Assembly: GCA_031291075.1 (NCBI GenBank)
Contig: JARLJS010000093.1
Coordinates: forward strand, 1 to 64,000
Length of the DNA: 64,000 bases
Source of the DNA: Nevskia sp.
Lineage (GTDB): Bacteria > Pseudomonadota > Gammaproteobacteria > Nevskiales > Nevskiaceae
Reading direction: 5' to 3'
The first letter of the stretch is position 1. Every line of letters begins with the position of its first letter. Shown here piece by piece: positions 47,273 through 57,716 of this stretch. Below the pieces are notes generated by a model. That model was not told the DNA's origin and did no database searches. It saw only the letters and a program-made list of their open reading frames with translations. A program made the position numbers and the translations under genes.

Positions 47273-48061
47273 ATGGAAGACGACAAAGCGCTGACTTACG
47301 CCAGCTACCTCCGGCTCGACGGCCTGCTCGACCAGCAGCGGCCGCTGTCGGATGAGCACGACGAGCTGCTGTTCATCGTCGTGCACCAGGTCTACGAACT
47401 GTGGTTCAAACAGTGCTTGCACGAGCTGCGTCATTTACGCAGCTCGTTCAGTGGCGGTGACACGCCGCGAGCGCTGGCGACCCTGAAGCGGGTGCTCACC
47501 ATCCTCAAGACGCTGGTGGCCCAGGTCGACATCCTGGAGACCATGACGCCGCTGTCGTTCAACGCCTTCCGCTCGCGGCTGCAGGCATCCAGCGGCTTCC
47601 AGTCGTTCCAGTTCCGCGCTTTCGAGTTCCTGCTCGGGCACAAGCGCGGCGGCGTGCCGGAGCATTACGCGCCGGATAGCCGCGAACGGCGGGAGCTGCA
47701 GGCGCTGCAGGCCGAACCCTCGGTGTACGACGCCTTCCTGCGTTATCTGGCCGGCAGCGGCGTGGCGTTACCGGCGGCGGTGCTGGCGCGACCGCCGCTG
47801 CCGGAGCCGGTGGCCGACGCGCAAGTGCAGGACGCGCTGCTGCAGGTATACCGCAGCCTGCCGTTCCAGGCTCAGGTCTGCGAGCGGCTGGTCGACCTCG
47901 ACGAGGGGCTGCAGGAATGGCGTTACCGGCACGTCAAGATGGTGGAGCGCACCGTCGGCGCCAAGCCGGGCAGTGGCGGCTCCAGCGGCGCGGCGTACCT
48001 GCGCGACACGCTGTTCAAGCCGCTGTTCCCGGATTTGTGGGAGATCCGTTCGAGGCTGTGA
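47273..48061 (+). CDS. kynA: Tryptophan 2,3-dioxygenase
   Basis: This heme enzyme opens the indole ring of tryptophan to N-formylkynurenine. Start chosen at ATG 47273 with GGGAGA upstream; 262 residues. Family segments include LTYASYLRLDGLLDQQRPLS, HDELLFIVVHQVYELWFKQ, FQSFQFRAFEFLLGHK and the proximal heme ligand in RYRHVKMVERTVGAK. The C-terminus GSSGAAYLRDTL is typical. No other kynurenine pathway gene is nearby. Confidence 0.94.
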   Translation: MEDDKALTYASYLRLDGLLDQQRPLSDEHDELLFIVVHQVYELWFKQCLHELRHLRSSFSGGDTPRALATLKRVLTILKTLVAQVDILETMTPLSFNAFRSRLQASSGFQSFQFRAFEFLLGHKRGGVPEHYAPDSRERRELQALQAEPSVYDAFLRYLAGSGVALPAAVLARPPLPEPVADAQVQDALLQVYRSLPFQAQVCERLVDLDEGLQEWRYRHVKMVERTVGAKPGSGGSSGAAYLRDTLFKPLFPDLWEIRSRL

Positions 48062-48070
48062 GGCAGCGGG

Positions 48071-50035
48071 TCATGGGCGCAGCGCCGCCACCGCCTGGCT
48101 CAGCGCGTTCTGCGCTGCCGCATCCGGCCCGTCCAGGTAGCGCTGCCGCAGGTAGAGGGAACAGACCTGCTGCACCGCGGCGGCCAGGTCCGGCCGCGCC
48201 CGCGCCACGCGCTGGGCGAAGTCCTGTGGCCCTTCGCCGGGAGCCTGCCGCAGGCCGGCGCGGGCCAGCCGCTTCTGCGCCTTGTGCCACAGGCGCAGCG
48301 CCGGGTCCGGCTCGTGCCGGGGGATGAGCTGGCGCATCAGCATCAGGCTGACCAGGCCCAGGAACAGGCTGATCGAGATCGTCAACGCCAGGATCATATC
48401 GCTCCAGTCGACCAGGCCGAGGCTGTTCAGGAACCGCTGCTGCAGCTCCGGTCCGTAGCCCAGCACGCCGCGGTTCCACTCGGCGTTGATCCAGTCCCAG
48501 CGCGCTTCCAGCATCGCCCGCAGCTGATAGGTGGCGCGGCTGGGATCGAGATAGGCCGGCAGGTCGCCGGTGCCTTCCAGCGCCTCGCCGAGTCCCTTTT
48601 CGACCCGCTGCGGCGCCACCGCGGCGGTGGGGTCGACCCGCACCCAGCCGCGCCCTCCCAGCCAGACCTCGCTCCAGGCATGGGCGTCGGACTGGCGCAC
48701 CAGGTAGTAGTCGCCGATGTCGTTCTTGTGGCCGCCCTGGTAGCCGGTCACCACCCGCGCCGGGATGCCGGCGGCGCGCATCAGCACGGTGAAGCTGCTC
48801 GAGTAGTGCTCGCAGAAGCCGCGATGGGTGTCGAACAGGAACTCATCGACGCTGTTGCGGCCGAGCAGCGGCGGGTGCAGCGTGTAGTAGAAGTTGCGGC
48901 CGTGGAACATCTGCAGGGCGGCGGCGACGACACCTGCGTCGTCCAGTCCCTGGTCGCGCCATTGCTGGGCCAGGGCACGCGCGCGCGGGTTGGAGGCAAG
49001 CGGCAGTTGCAGGAACACCTTGCGCTGCGCCTCCGGCAGCTCGGGCTGCAGGTGGTAGTGCGGATGCGAGCTGAGCCGGTACAGGCGTCGTTCCTTGACG
49101 TCGGCGTTGGACACCAGCTGGTAATCGCCGGTGAGCGCGGCATCCTGCGGCAGGCCCACGCGGCCGGGCAGGTCCAGCGCCAGCAGCCAGCGGCGCCGCT
49201 GCGGTTCCAGCACCATCTCGTAGCTGTACACCGGCCCGTTCAACTCGGCCGTCGGGACCTCCTCGTCGCGCGGCCGCGTGCCGGCCTCCCAGCGCCGGCC
49301 GGAGAAGAAGGCCAGCACCGGTCCGCGCCAGTACAGTTCGTCCGCCGGTGGCGCGGGGCCGAGGAACTGCACGCGGAACGCCACCTGGTCGGATTCGATC
49401 AGGTTCTCGATATCGCCGGGCGCCATCTCGTCGCTGAGGCCGCTTTGCGCCGCGCCAGCGTCGGTGGGCAGGCCCCACAGCGGTCCCGGGATGCGCGGGA
49501 ACAACACGAACAGCAGCGCCATCAGGGGCAGCGCATGCAGCACCAGTCGTGCGCCCAGGCGCAGTGTGACGCGCAACGGCAGCGCCGCGTCGGCATGATT
49601 GGCTTCGACCAGCAGGCCGGTGATCAGCACGGTGCAGAACAGCAGGTGCGCCGCGGTCCACATCTCCTGCGAAAACAGGAAGTGGGTGACCAGGATGAAG
49701 TACATCAGCAGCACCATCACCATCACGTCGCGGCGCGAATTGAGCTCGGTCAGCTTGAGGCTGGCCATGATGCATAGCAGGGCCACCCCGGCGGTCTGGC
49801 CGGCGACGTTGCCGAAGCTGGCGTACACCCCCACGAAGGACCCCAGCGTCAGCCCGAAGCGCGCCCAGCGCGGCATCGGCCGCCATTGCCGGAACGTGCT
49901 CAGCAGCCGCCACAGGCCGACGGCCACCACCAGCAGGAGCTCCCACAGCGGCAGGCGCTGCAGGTGCGGTCCCAGCACCACGGCCAGTACCGCCAGCAGC
50001 CGCAGCAGCACTGCGCGTGGCAGGAAGGCGATCAC
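48071..50035 (-). CDS. Transglutaminase-like membrane protein (TgpA/DUF3488 type)
   Basis: Start is GTG 50035, overlapping the macro-domain stop (GTGA). The 654-residue protein has about six N-terminal membrane helices (1-190), a periplasmic transglutaminase core with the triad Cys in [12 protein letters not shown], His in [11 protein letters not shown] and Asp in VRVDPTA, one further helix (about 548-570), and a DUF4129-like tail. TgpA of Pseudomonas aeruginosa is the best known relative. It ends the MoxR-DUF58 operon, its usual company; the role is probably in envelope integrity. Confidence 0.88.
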   Translation of the reverse strand: MIAFLPRAVLLRLLAVLAVVLGPHLQRLPLWELLLVVAVGLWRLLSTFRQWRPMPRWARFGLTLGSFVGVYASFGNVAGQTAGVALLCIMASLKLTELNSRRDVMVMVLLMYFILVTHFLFSQEMWTAAHLLFCTVLITGLLVEANHADAALPLRVTLRLGARLVLHALPLMALLFVLFPRIPGPLWGLPTDAGAAQSGLSDEMAPGDIENLIESDQVAFRVQFLGPAPPADELYWRGPVLAFFSGRRWEAGTRPRDEEVPTAELNGPVYSYEMVLEPQRRRWLLALDLPGRVGLPQDAALTGDYQLVSNADVKERRLYRLSSHPHYHLQPELPEAQRKVFLQLPLASNPRARALAQQWRDQGLDDAGVVAAALQMFHGRNFYYTLHPPLLGRNSVDEFLFDTHRGFCEHYSSSFTVLMRAAGIPARVVTGYQGGHKNDIGDYYLVRQSDAHAWSEVWLGGRGWVRVDPTAAVAPQRVEKGLGEALEGTGDLPAYLDPSRATYQLRAMLEARWDWINAEWNRGVLGYGPELQQRFLNSLGLVDWSDMILALTISISLFLGLVSLMLMRQLIPRHEPDPALRLWHKAQKRLARAGLRQAPGEGPQDFAQRVARARPDLAAAVQQVCSLYLRQRYLDGPDAAAQNALSQAVAALRP

Positions 50036-50571
50036 GCCGCCGGCTCCAGCAGGGCGCGGTAGGCGGCCAGCGCGTCGGTCGCGAAGCAGGCGAAGACTAC
50101 CTCCCGCAGTGCGGGGAGATCCTGCAGTCCGAAGCGCGTGGTGTGTACGGCGATGTCTGCGGCTTCCTGCAGCGGGTAGCCATAGATGCCGCAGCTGATC
50201 GCCGGCATGGCCAGACTGCGCACCGCGTGCACGCCTGCCAGTGCCAGCACGTTGCGGTAGCAGGCGGCCAGCAGCTCCGGTTCGCCGCGGTCGCCGCCGC
50301 GCCAGACCGGTCCCACCGTGTGGATGACCCAGCGCGCTTTCAGGCCATGGCCGGCGGTGATGCGGGCCTCGCCGGTCGGGCAGCGGACGCCCGGACGCGA
50401 TTGCGGCAGGGCGCGGCACTCGGCCAGCAGGCCGGGACCGGCCGCGCGGTGGATGGCGCCGTCGACGCCACCGCCGCCGAGCAGCGTTTCGTTGGCGGCG
50501 TTGACGATGGCATCGACCGCGAGCGTGGTGATGTCGGTGCGCAGCGCGCGCAACACGGCCGTGGCGCTCAT
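50032..50571 (-). CDS. Macro-domain protein (O-acetyl-ADP-ribose deacetylase-like)
   Basis: Start at 50571 overlaps the DUF58 stop by four bases. The 179-residue protein is a single macro domain: [33 protein letters not shown], with the Asn-Asn and Gly-rich ADP-ribose loop, and [21 protein letters not shown]. MacroD-type enzymes remove ADP-ribose from proteins or O-acetyl-ADP-ribose. It is inserted between DUF58 and transglutaminase genes with coupling on both sides, which is not the usual layout of that cluster. Confidence 0.9.
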   Translation of the reverse strand: MSATAVLRALRTDITTLAVDAIVNAANETLLGGGGVDGAIHRAAGPGLLAECRALPQSRPGVRCPTGEARITAGHGLKARWVIHTVGPVWRGGDRGEPELLAACYRNVLALAGVHAVRSLAMPAISCGIYGYPLQEAADIAVHTTRFGLQDLPALREVVFACFATDALAAYRALLEPAA

Positions 50572-51590
50572 GCCGGCTCCTCGTAGAGCGCCAGCGCCTT
50601 CAGGCATTGGTACCGGTGCGTGTCGCCGCGGCCCGGCTGCTGGGCAAACCCGGGCAGGCGCAGCCCGTAGACGCGGCCCTCGGCCTCGGCATCGAGCACC
50701 CAGCGCGTCAACTGCGACAGGCGCCGCTCCGTGTCCCAGGCCGGGGGCAGGGCGGCCCAGTCCAGCCAGAACTCCTTCTCCAGTGTTTCGGAGAACTGCT
50801 TGACCTGAGGCGTCTGCAGTTTGGCCAGGCTTTTCCAGTGGATCGACCGCATGGCGTCGCCGCGCTGGTAGCTGCGCAGACCGGCGAACTCCTCCTGGCC
50901 GCTGCGTTGCCCGGCGCGCAGGCCGCTGCCGCCGGCGGTGGCTGGCGGCCTTTCGCCGCGCGGAGCGGGCTTGGGGTAGACCAGGCAGGCCATGTCCAGC
51001 TCGATCCAGGTCCAGGCGTGGAACAGCCCCAGCGGAAACTCGGTGAGCACGGAGAAACGCGGCGCCGGCAGCCAGCCGCGGCGCGCCGCGGGCAGACTCA
51101 GCACCAGGGGCGCGGATTGTTGCGGCGGCAGATCGGTGGCGCCGGCCGGGCTGTGGTCGGTCCAGCCCGCGCACAGGGCGTAGCGCGTCGCCCGCGCCGG
51201 GTTCTCCAGCTCCAGGGTGAAGCGCGCCACGTCGCCGGCGAAGGCGTCCTGGGCACGGCCGGCGCGCACTTCGATGTCGACCAGGTTGGCATGCGTGTGG
51301 TGCATTGCCACCAGTCCCAGGCCGGCCAGCAGGAAGGTGAGGGCGAAGGCCATGCTGTTGCTGTAGTTCATCGACCCCAGCAGCATCACGAACAGCAGCA
51401 GGCCGAAGCCGTAACCGTAGCGCGTGGGCAGGATATAGACGCGCCGCCGCGTCACCTGCACCGGACCCGGTACGCGCCTGAGGCGGGTGAAGATCCAGGC
51501 GTCGATGCGGCGGCGGACAGCCTTGAACGGCTGCGTCAGGATCAGGGCGAAGCGCTCGCCCGACTGCAGCAAACGCGTTCCCGCTTTCAT
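50568..51590 (-). CDS. DUF58 domain-containing membrane protein
   Basis: The 340-residue protein has two membrane helices (about 60-95), a beta-rich middle and the DUF58 signature [20 protein letters not shown] followed by HWKSLAK. DUF58 proteins contain a von Willebrand A-like fold and work with MoxR ATPases, whose gene lies nine bases upstream. The molecular function is not established. Confidence 0.88.
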   Translation of the reverse strand: MKAGTRLLQSGERFALILTQPFKAVRRRIDAWIFTRLRRVPGPVQVTRRRVYILPTRYGYGFGLLLFVMLLGSMNYSNSMAFALTFLLAGLGLVAMHHTHANLVDIEVRAGRAQDAFAGDVARFTLELENPARATRYALCAGWTDHSPAGATDLPPQQSAPLVLSLPAARRGWLPAPRFSVLTEFPLGLFHAWTWIELDMACLVYPKPAPRGERPPATAGGSGLRAGQRSGQEEFAGLRSYQRGDAMRSIHWKSLAKLQTPQVKQFSETLEKEFWLDWAALPPAWDTERRLSQLTRWVLDAEAEGRVYGLRLPGFAQQPGRGDTHRYQCLKALALYEEPA

Positions 51591-51599
51591 CTCAGGGCC

Positions 51600-52538
51600 T
51601 CAAGGAATCGGCACCGAGGCCAGGATTTCTTCGGCGACCGGGATCGCGCTGTCGCGCTCCAGGGCGGTCAGGCGGTGGCCAGCCACCGCGGTGAACACCG
51701 CCTGCAGGTCTTCCGGGATCACGCCGCCGCGGCCCTCGATCAGGGCCCAGGACTGGGCGCAGCGGCGAAGGGCCAGGCCGGCGCGCGGCGACAGGCCCAT
51801 GCGCAGCGCGGGATGGCTCCGCGTCGCCTTGATCAGCGCCATCAGGTAGTCGAGCAAGGCGGGCGAGGTACGTACCTCCAGCACCTGTTTCTGCAGCGCC
51901 AGCACCTGCTCCGGCTCGAGCACCACCGGCTGCTGCGCAAGCAGGTCGCGCCGCTCGGGTTCCATCAGCAGCGCGCGTTCCGCCTGCGGCGGCGGATAGC
52001 CCAGCGACAGCCGCATGAGGAAACGGTCGAGCTGCGATTCCGGTAGCGGGAAGGTGCCGACCTGCTCGCTCGGGTTCTGGGTGGCGACCACGAAGAACGG
52101 CTCCGGCAGGGCGCGGGTGGCGCCCTCGGACGTGACCTGGCGCTCCTCCATCGCTTCCAGCAGCGCGCTCTGTGTCTTGGGGCTGGCGCGGTTAACCTCG
52201 TCGGCCAGCACCACCTGGGCGAAGATCGGACCGGGATGGAAACGGAAGGCGCCCGTGGCGGGTTCGTAGATGGAGACGCCCAGGATGTCGGCCGGCAGCA
52301 GGTCGCTGGTGAACTGCACGCGCTGGAAATGCAGGCCGCAGATGCGGGCGAGGGCCAGCGCCAGGGTGGTCTTGCCGACACCGGGAATGTCCTCGATCAG
52401 CAGGTGGCCGCGCGCCAGCAGGCAGGCCAGCGCCAGCTTGAGCTGGCGCTCCTTGCCGAGGATGATCTGGGACAGCGCGCCGAGGGCACCGTGCAGCTGG
52501 TTGGACATGGAGCGGCTGGAATCGGGCATGGGCTGCAT
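51600..52538 (-). CDS. MoxR-family AAA+ ATPase
   Basis: The 312-residue ATPase has Walker A IEDIPGVGKTTLA, Walker B VVLADEVNRASPKTQ, the sensor ATQNPSEQVGTFPLPE and the AAA lid region. MoxR proteins act as chaperone-like ATPases on partners with von Willebrand A folds, here the DUF58 protein encoded next. A later in-frame ATG (MSNQLHG, residue 11) is an alternative start. The gene begins seven bases after psd. Confidence 0.92.
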   Translation of the reverse strand: MQPMPDSSRSMSNQLHGALGALSQIILGKERQLKLALACLLARGHLLIEDIPGVGKTTLALALARICGLHFQRVQFTSDLLPADILGVSIYEPATGAFRFHPGPIFAQVVLADEVNRASPKTQSALLEAMEERQVTSEGATRALPEPFFVVATQNPSEQVGTFPLPESQLDRFLMRLSLGYPPPQAERALLMEPERRDLLAQQPVVLEPEQVLALQKQVLEVRTSPALLDYLMALIKATRSHPALRMGLSPRAGLALRRCAQSWALIEGRGGVIPEDLQAVFTAVAGHRLTALERDSAIPVAEEILASVPIP

Positions 52539-52545
52539 TTTGCGC

Positions 52546-53436
52546 CTATTTGGCCATCATCGTAGCGAGTACCTCGCCGAGGCACACCTCGCGTCCCGGG
52601 GCCAACGCAGTCTTCCAGGTGAGCGCATTGGGCGGACACAGCAGGATCACGGTGGAGCCCATGTGAAAGCGACCCAGTTCCTCGCCGCGCTGCAGCAGCA
52701 GCGGCTGCACCGGTTCGTAATGCGTGGGCGGGATATCGCGACGGTGCGGCGGCGTGAGGCGGCCGTTCCACACCGTTTCGATACCGCCGACGAGCAGGGC
52801 GCCGACCATCACCACCACCATCGGGCCGAACAGCGTGTCGAACACGGCGACCATGCGCTCGTTGCGGGCGAACAGCTGCGGTACGGCGCGGGCCGTGCGC
52901 GGGTTGACGCTGAACAGACGCCCCGGCACGTAGGCCCAGCCGCGCATGCGGCCGACACAGGGCATGTGGACGCGGTGGTAGTTGTGCGGTGCCAGGTAGA
53001 TCGTGCAGTAGGAGCCGTACCAGAACGTCTTGGCCAGCTCCTCGTCGGCGATCAGGTCCGCCACGCTGTAACGATGGCCCTTGGCCTGGATCAGGGTGCC
53101 CTGGCGAATCGGACCGAGCTGGCTGATGGCGCCGTCGACCGGGCAGCTGAAGGCGTCTGCCGCGAGCGGCTGCGGCCGCGCGCCCGGATGCAGCGCGCGC
53201 GTGAAGAAGGCGTTGAAATGCTCGTAGCCGTCGATTCCGGGCTGCGCCGCGTCGGCCAGGTCCACCGGGTACTTGTGCATGAACCAACGGATCAGCGCCC
53301 GCTTGAATCGGCGGTTGCGGATCTCGGCGATACGGAACATCAGGGCCGACAGCAGCCGGGTCGGCAGCAGTGACTGCAGCAGCGCCGACAAGCGGTCGGC
53401 GAAACTCGCCTCGCTGCCCTCGGGCTGGCGCATCAT
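52546..53436 (-). CDS. psd: Phosphatidylserine decarboxylase proenzyme
   Basis: Psd converts phosphatidylserine to phosphatidylethanolamine at the inner membrane. The 296-residue proenzyme has the self-cleavage site Gly260-Ser261-Thr262 (HMGSTVILL); Ser261 becomes the pyruvoyl group. The protease residues Asp101 (CPVDGAIS) and His154 (HNYHRVHMP) are present. It starts with a four-base overlap with the PCuAC gene. Together with pssA at 41113 it completes the PE pathway. Confidence 0.94.
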   Translation of the reverse strand: MMRQPEGSEASFADRLSALLQSLLPTRLLSALMFRIAEIRNRRFKRALIRWFMHKYPVDLADAAQPGIDGYEHFNAFFTRALHPGARPQPLAADAFSCPVDGAISQLGPIRQGTLIQAKGHRYSVADLIADEELAKTFWYGSYCTIYLAPHNYHRVHMPCVGRMRGWAYVPGRLFSVNPRTARAVPQLFARNERMVAVFDTLFGPMVVVMVGALLVGGIETVWNGRLTPPHRRDIPPTHYEPVQPLLLQRGEELGRFHMGSTVILLCPPNALTWKTALAPGREVCLGEVLATMMAK

Positions 53437-53873
53437 TGCGGCGCGGGCCGCACGGCGAACTGCGCCGGCGTGACCTGCTTGCCGCAATGGAATTCGAGCG
53501 TGACATTGTCGCCCGGCTGCAGCGGGTGCCTCGGGTTCAGCAGCATCAGGTGCTTGCCGCCCTCCGCCAGCTCCACGCTGCCGTGCGCCGGCAGGTCCAG
53601 GCCGCGGAGCGGGCGCATCTGCATCATGCCGTTCTGCATGCTCATCTGGTGCAGTTCGACGCTGCCGAAGTCGGCGCCCTTCACCGCGTCGACGTGGAGC
53701 GGACGATCGCCGCCGTTGCTCAGCCGCGCGTAACCCGCCATCACGGTGGCGACGGGGGGCGCCTGCGGGATCCAGCCGTCCTCGACCTTCAGCCCTTCGC
53801 AGGCGGGCAGCGCCTGCGCTCCTGCATGGCACAGCAGCAGGATCGCCGCCGCAACGGCCGCTCGTGTTCTCAC
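53433..53873 (-). CDS. Periplasmic copper chaperone PCu(A)C
   Basis: Start is GTG 53873, overlapping the SCO stop (GTGA); 146 residues with a signal peptide cut after AQA near residue 21. The copper-binding pattern H-M-x10-M-x21-H-x-M is recognisable in ELHQMSMQNG, MMQMRPLRG and GKHLMLLNP. PCu(A)C delivers copper to the CuA centre of cytochrome c oxidase together with SCO. The gene pair with SCO is classical. Confidence 0.92.
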   Translation of the reverse strand: MRTRAAVAAAILLLCHAGAQALPACEGLKVEDGWIPQAPPVATVMAGYARLSNGGDRPLHVDAVKGADFGSVELHQMSMQNGMMQMRPLRGLDLPAHGSVELAEGGKHLMLLNPRHPLQPGDNVTLEFHCGKQVTPAQFAVRPAPQ

Positions 53874-54520
53874 GCGGTTCTCTCCACAAGTTGCTTGAGG
53901 TCGCCCACCAGATCCTCGGTCTTGAACGGTGGCGTCAGGTAGCCGGCGACCTCGCCCTTCGGATCGATCAGGATCAGCGCCGAGGAATGATCCATCAGAT
54001 AGCTCTGCGGCGTCTCCCCCGGCACCTTTTGATACACGAAACCGAGCTTGCTGCCCAGGGCGTCGAGCTGCTCGTTGCTGCCGGTGGCGGCGAGGAAGTC
54101 CGGATTGAAGTAGTGCGTGTACTGTGCCAGCGTCTCCGGGGTGTCGCGCTCGGGGTCGATGGACAGGAACACGACGCGCAGGCGCTTGCGATCGTCGCCC
54201 AGGCCGGCCGCCACCGCTTTGAGCAGCGCCAGCGTGGTCGGGCAGACGTCGGGGCAATGGGTGTAGCCGACGTAGACGACGTCCCAGTGGCCGAGCAGGT
54301 CGGCCTTGGTGAAGGGTTTGCCGTCGCTGCCGGTGAGCGCGAAATCGGGCACCGGGCGCGGCCGCTCCAGCAGCGTGCCGGAGCGGATCGGCCTGGCGTC
54401 GGTATGGAGCAGCACCATCCCCGCGGCGATGCCGAACAGTACCGCGAACGCGGCCAGCAGGCTCCAGGTCAGCACTCGGTTGGACACTGCGGGACGTCCT
54501 CCAGGACGTGGCGGGTTCAC
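53870..54520 (-). CDS. SCO1/SenC-family copper protein
   Basis: The 216-residue protein is anchored by an N-terminal membrane helix (about 17-38). The thioredoxin-like domain carries the copper ligands Cys89 and Cys93 (HCPDVCP) and His178 (LMDHSSA). SCO proteins insert copper or reduce thiols in cytochrome oxidase subunit II. It is the first gene of a seven-gene minus-strand operon reaching 48071 and is divergent from prmB. Confidence 0.93.
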   Translation of the reverse strand: MNPPRPGGRPAVSNRVLTWSLLAAFAVLFGIAAGMVLLHTDARPIRSGTLLERPRPVPDFALTGSDGKPFTKADLLGHWDVVYVGYTHCPDVCPTTLALLKAVAAGLGDDRKRLRVVFLSIDPERDTPETLAQYTHYFNPDFLAATGSNEQLDALGSKLGFVYQKVPGETPQSYLMDHSSALILIDPKGEVAGYLTPPFKTEDLVGDLKQLVERTA

Positions 54521-54580
54521 ACAGGTAGGGGCAACATACTAGTAAAATACCGCAGACATCACATCCTGATTCCCAGCCCA

Positions 54581-55510
54581 ATGTCAGCCGACGCAGCCCC
54601 GACCCAACCGCTCCATGCCTTGCGCACGGTGCGCGACCTGGTGCGTTGGGGCGCTTCCGAGTTCAACCGCGCCGGCCTGGTGTTCGGCCACGGTACGGAC
54701 AACGCGCTGGACGAGGCGTTCCACCTGGTGCTGTGGTCGCTGAAGCTGCCGTTCGACCTGCCGGCGGTGTACCTGGAAGCGAACCTGACCGAGGCCGAGC
54801 GCATGGCGGCGATCGACCTGCTGCAGCAGCGCGTGCGCACGCGCAAGCCGGCGCCCTACCTGACCGGGGAGTCCTGGTTCGCCGGCCTGTCGTTCGAGGT
54901 GGACGAGCGGGTGCTGATCCCGCGCTCGCCCATCGCCGAGCTGATCCAGGCTCGCTTCTCGCCCTGGCTCAAGAACGAGCCGGAATCGATCCTTGACTTG
55001 TGTGCGGGCAGCGGCTGCATCGGTATCGCCTGTGCCTATGCCTTTCCGGATGCCGGCGTGGACTTGGCCGAGATCGACGCGGGGGCTTTGGAGCTGGCCG
55101 AACGTAACATTGCGCGCCATCGTCTGGGCGACCGCGTAGCGGCGGTGGCCGGCGACCTGTTCCAGCCGCTGGCGGGCCGTCGCTACGACCTGATCGTGGC
55201 CAACCCGCCTTATGTCCCTGCCGCCGAGTGGCAGGCGCTGGCGCCGGAATACCGGCATGAGCCGCGGCGCGCGCTGGAAGCGGGCGCCGACGGCATGGAT
55301 GTGGTCGACCGCATCCTGCGTGAAGCCCCCGAGCACCTGGCCGAAGAAGGACTGCTGGTGTGCGAGATCGGCGGCTCCGGCGAGGAGTTCCTGGCGCGCT
55401 ACCCGGACATCCCGGTGAGCTGGCCGGAATTCGAGAAGGGCGGCGACGGTGTGTTCGTGATCGAACGCGAAGAACTGTCAGCTTGGCTGGAAGCGTGTGG
55501 ATCGGAATAG
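54581..55510 (+). CDS. prmB: Ribosomal protein L3 glutamine N5-methyltransferase
   Basis: PrmB methylates a Gln of ribosomal protein L3. The 309-residue length fits. The N-terminal helical domain (LHALRTVRDLVRWGASEFNR, LVFGHGTDNALDEA) is PrmB-specific. The catalytic domain has ILDLCAGSGCIGIA and the glutamine-methylating NPPYVPAAEW. ATG 54581 is the family start. A 32-base perfect palindrome follows immediately, then aroC, as in many gammaproteobacteria. Confidence 0.94.
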   Translation: MSADAAPTQPLHALRTVRDLVRWGASEFNRAGLVFGHGTDNALDEAFHLVLWSLKLPFDLPAVYLEANLTEAERMAAIDLLQQRVRTRKPAPYLTGESWFAGLSFEVDERVLIPRSPIAELIQARFSPWLKNEPESILDLCAGSGCIGIACAYAFPDAGVDLAEIDAGALELAERNIARHRLGDRVAAVAGDLFQPLAGRRYDLIVANPPYVPAAEWQALAPEYRHEPRRALEAGADGMDVVDRILREAPEHLAEEGLLVCEIGGSGEEFLARYPDIPVSWPEFEKGGDGVFVIEREELSAWLEACGSE

Positions 55511-55595
55511 CAGTCCGCAAATGAACGCAAATAAACGCAAATTGGATACGCCGTATGGCGTTTATTTGCGTTTATTTGCGTTCATTTGCGGACTG
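55511..55595. repeat. Palindromic CGCAAAT repeat, copy 2 (perfect 32-base arms)
   Basis: Arms at 55511-55542 and 55564-55595 are exact reverse complements over 32 bases, with a 21-base loop. Each arm begins CAGTCCGCAAAT and is made of AACGCAAAT-like units. It starts at the base after the prmB stop and lies before aroC. The same sequence in imperfect form occurs between fadB and fadA at 19265. It could act as a bidirectional terminator or mRNA-stabilising element. Confidence 0.92.
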
Positions 55596-55650
55596 TCTCA
55601 GTGTTCACCCACAAACCTACTCGTCTTCGACTAATTTGCTAATTGGCAAC

Positions 55651-56760
55651 ATGTCCGGAAACACCATCGGCAAGCTGTTCTGTGTTACCAGTTTCGGCGA
55701 AAGCCATGGGCCGGCCATCGGCTGCGTGGTCGATGGCTGCCCGCCCGGGCTCGCCCTGGCGGAGAGCGACATCCAGCCGGACCTCGACCGCCGCAAGCCG
55801 GGCACCTCGCGCCACGTCACCCAGCGCAAGGAGGCGGATGCGGTCAGGATCCTGTCGGGCGTGTACCAGGGTCACACCACCGGTACGCCGATCGCGCTGC
55901 TGATCGAGAACACCGACCAGCGCTCCTACGACTACGACAAGATCAAGGACGTGTTCCGGCCCAACCACGCCGACTACGCCTATATGCAGAAATACGGCCG
56001 GCGCGATCCGCGCGGGGGCGGGCGCTCCTCGGCGCGGGAGACGGCGGTGCGGGTGGCGGCCGCGGCCATCGCCAAGAAGTACCTGCGTGAGCGCCTGGGC
56101 GTGAACGTGCGCGGCTACTGCGCGCAGATCGGGCCGCACAAGCTGGAGCTGAAGAGCTGGGAAGCGGTGGAGCAGAACGCATTCTTCTGTCCGGATCCGC
56201 AACGGGTGGAAGAGCTGGAGGAGTTCCTCACCCAGCTCCGCCGCGACGGCGACTCGGTCGGCGCGCGCGTCAACGTGGTCGCCACCGGCGTGCCGCCCGG
56301 GCTGGGCGAGCCGGTGTACGACCGCCTTGACGCCGAGCTGGCGCATGCGCTCATGAGCATCAATGCGGTCAAGGGGGTCGAGATCGGCGACGGTTTCGCC
56401 GTGGTGGAGCAGCGCGGCAGCACCGGACGTGACGAGATGACGCCGCAGGGCTTTCTCGCCAACCATTCCGGCGGCACCGCCGGCGGCATTTCCACCGGCC
56501 AGGATATCGTCTGCTCGATCGCGCTCAAGCCCACCTCCAGCATCATCATCCCCGGCAGGACCATCGACGTGGCCGGCGAGGCCGCCGAAGTCCGCACCAC
56601 CGGCCGCCACGACCCCTGCGTCGGCATTCGCGCCACTCCCATCGCCGAGGCGATGGTGGCGCTGGTGCTGATGGATCATTACCTGCGGCAGCGGGCGCAG
56701 AACGCGGACGTGAACGTGACCACACCCGATATCTCGGGGCACGCCCACCGCCTACCGTGA
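55651..56760 (+). CDS. aroC: Chorismate synthase
   Basis: AroC makes chorismate, the end of the shikimate pathway, using reduced FMN. Start at 55651 ([20 protein letters not shown]) gives 369 residues. The three family signatures are seen: [34 protein letters not shown] and [17 protein letters not shown]. The stop overlaps the next gene (GTGA). Confidence 0.96.
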   Translation: MSGNTIGKLFCVTSFGESHGPAIGCVVDGCPPGLALAESDIQPDLDRRKPGTSRHVTQRKEADAVRILSGVYQGHTTGTPIALLIENTDQRSYDYDKIKDVFRPNHADYAYMQKYGRRDPRGGGRSSARETAVRVAAAAIAKKYLRERLGVNVRGYCAQIGPHKLELKSWEAVEQNAFFCPDPQRVEELEEFLTQLRRDGDSVGARVNVVATGVPPGLGEPVYDRLDAELAHALMSINAVKGVEIGDGFAVVEQRGSTGRDEMTPQGFLANHSGGTAGGISTGQDIVCSIALKPTSSIIIPGRTIDVAGEAAEVRTTGRHDPCVGIRATPIAEAMVALVLMDHYLRQRAQNADVNVTTPDISGHAHRLP

Positions 56761-57680
56761 GCGTTCCAGTGCCTGCCCGCGCCTCCGCGGCGACGGTGGT
56801 GGCGGCCCTGCTCACGGTCTACTTCGTGTGGGGTTCGACCTATCTTGCCATCCGCTTCGCGCTGGAAGGCTATCCGCCGCTGTTCTTCCCGGCGCTGCGC
56901 TTCCTTGTCGCCGGTTGCGTGCTGTACCTGCTGCTGCGCCAGCGCGGCTATGCCGCGCCGACGCTGCGGCAGTGGCGCAACGCCGCGGCGATCGGCGTGC
57001 TCCTGCTCGACGTCGGCAACGGCGGGGTGGTGGTGGCGGAGCGCTGGGTCGGGTCGGCGCTGGCGGCGACTGCCGTCGCCACCGTGCCGCTGTGGGCGGC
57101 GGTCTGCGCCGGCATCTGGGGGCACTGGCCGGTGCGCATGCAGTGGCTCGGCATGTTGGTCGGCTTTGCCGGCATCGTGGTGCTCAACCTGGGCGGGGAT
57201 TTCGGCGCCAACCCGCTGGCCGGCGTGCTGCTGACCGTATCGCCCATGGCCTGGGCCTTCGGCTCGGTGTGGAGCCGCCGGCTCGACCTGCCCAAGGGGC
57301 TGATGAGCAGCGCCGCGCAGATGCTCGCGGCCGGGGTGGTGTTCCTGCTGGCCAGCGCCCTCGGCGGGGAGCACTGGAGCCTGCTGCCCACCACCCGCGC
57401 CGCGGGAGCCCTGGTGTATCTGACGGTGTTCGGCAGCCTGCTCGCTTTCAGCGCCTACATGTTCCTGGTGCAGAACGTCACGCCGGCGCTGGCGACCAGC
57501 TATGCCTACGTCAACCCCGTGGTGGCGCTGCTGCTGGGGCTGAGCCTGGGCGGTGAGCACATCGACCGCAACGGCTACATCGCCATCGTGATGGTGTTGC
57601 TGGGCGTGGCGCTGATCGTGCTGTTCAACCGCCCGGCGCCGCGGCCGGCGCCGGCAACCGCCGGCGAGCTGGAAGCCTGA
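56757..57680 (+). CDS. EamA/DMT-family transporter
   Basis: The 307-residue protein (GTG start) has ten membrane helices and two EamA repeats. The N-terminal [18 protein letters not shown] and the end of repeat two, [18 protein letters not shown], are typical of YedA-like drug/metabolite exporters. Its substrate is unknown. The coupling to aroC suggests co-expression but not necessarily related function. Confidence 0.9.
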   Translation: MSVPVPARASAATVVAALLTVYFVWGSTYLAIRFALEGYPPLFFPALRFLVAGCVLYLLLRQRGYAAPTLRQWRNAAAIGVLLLDVGNGGVVVAERWVGSALAATAVATVPLWAAVCAGIWGHWPVRMQWLGMLVGFAGIVVLNLGGDFGANPLAGVLLTVSPMAWAFGSVWSRRLDLPKGLMSSAAQMLAAGVVFLLASALGGEHWSLLPTTRAAGALVYLTVFGSLLAFSAYMFLVQNVTPALATSYAYVNPVVALLLGLSLGGEHIDRNGYIAIVMVLLGVALIVLFNRPAPRPAPATAGELEA

Positions 57681-57716
57681 ACGGCGTCAGGTCATTGGCC
57701 GGCCGTGGGCCGCGTC

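Noticed and set aside
50032-51174. Single 380-residue protein covering the macro domain with an N-terminal extension
   Set aside because: The extension lies within the DUF58 gene in another frame and has shadow composition. The macro domain begins naturally at the ATG of 50571 with a four-base overlap.
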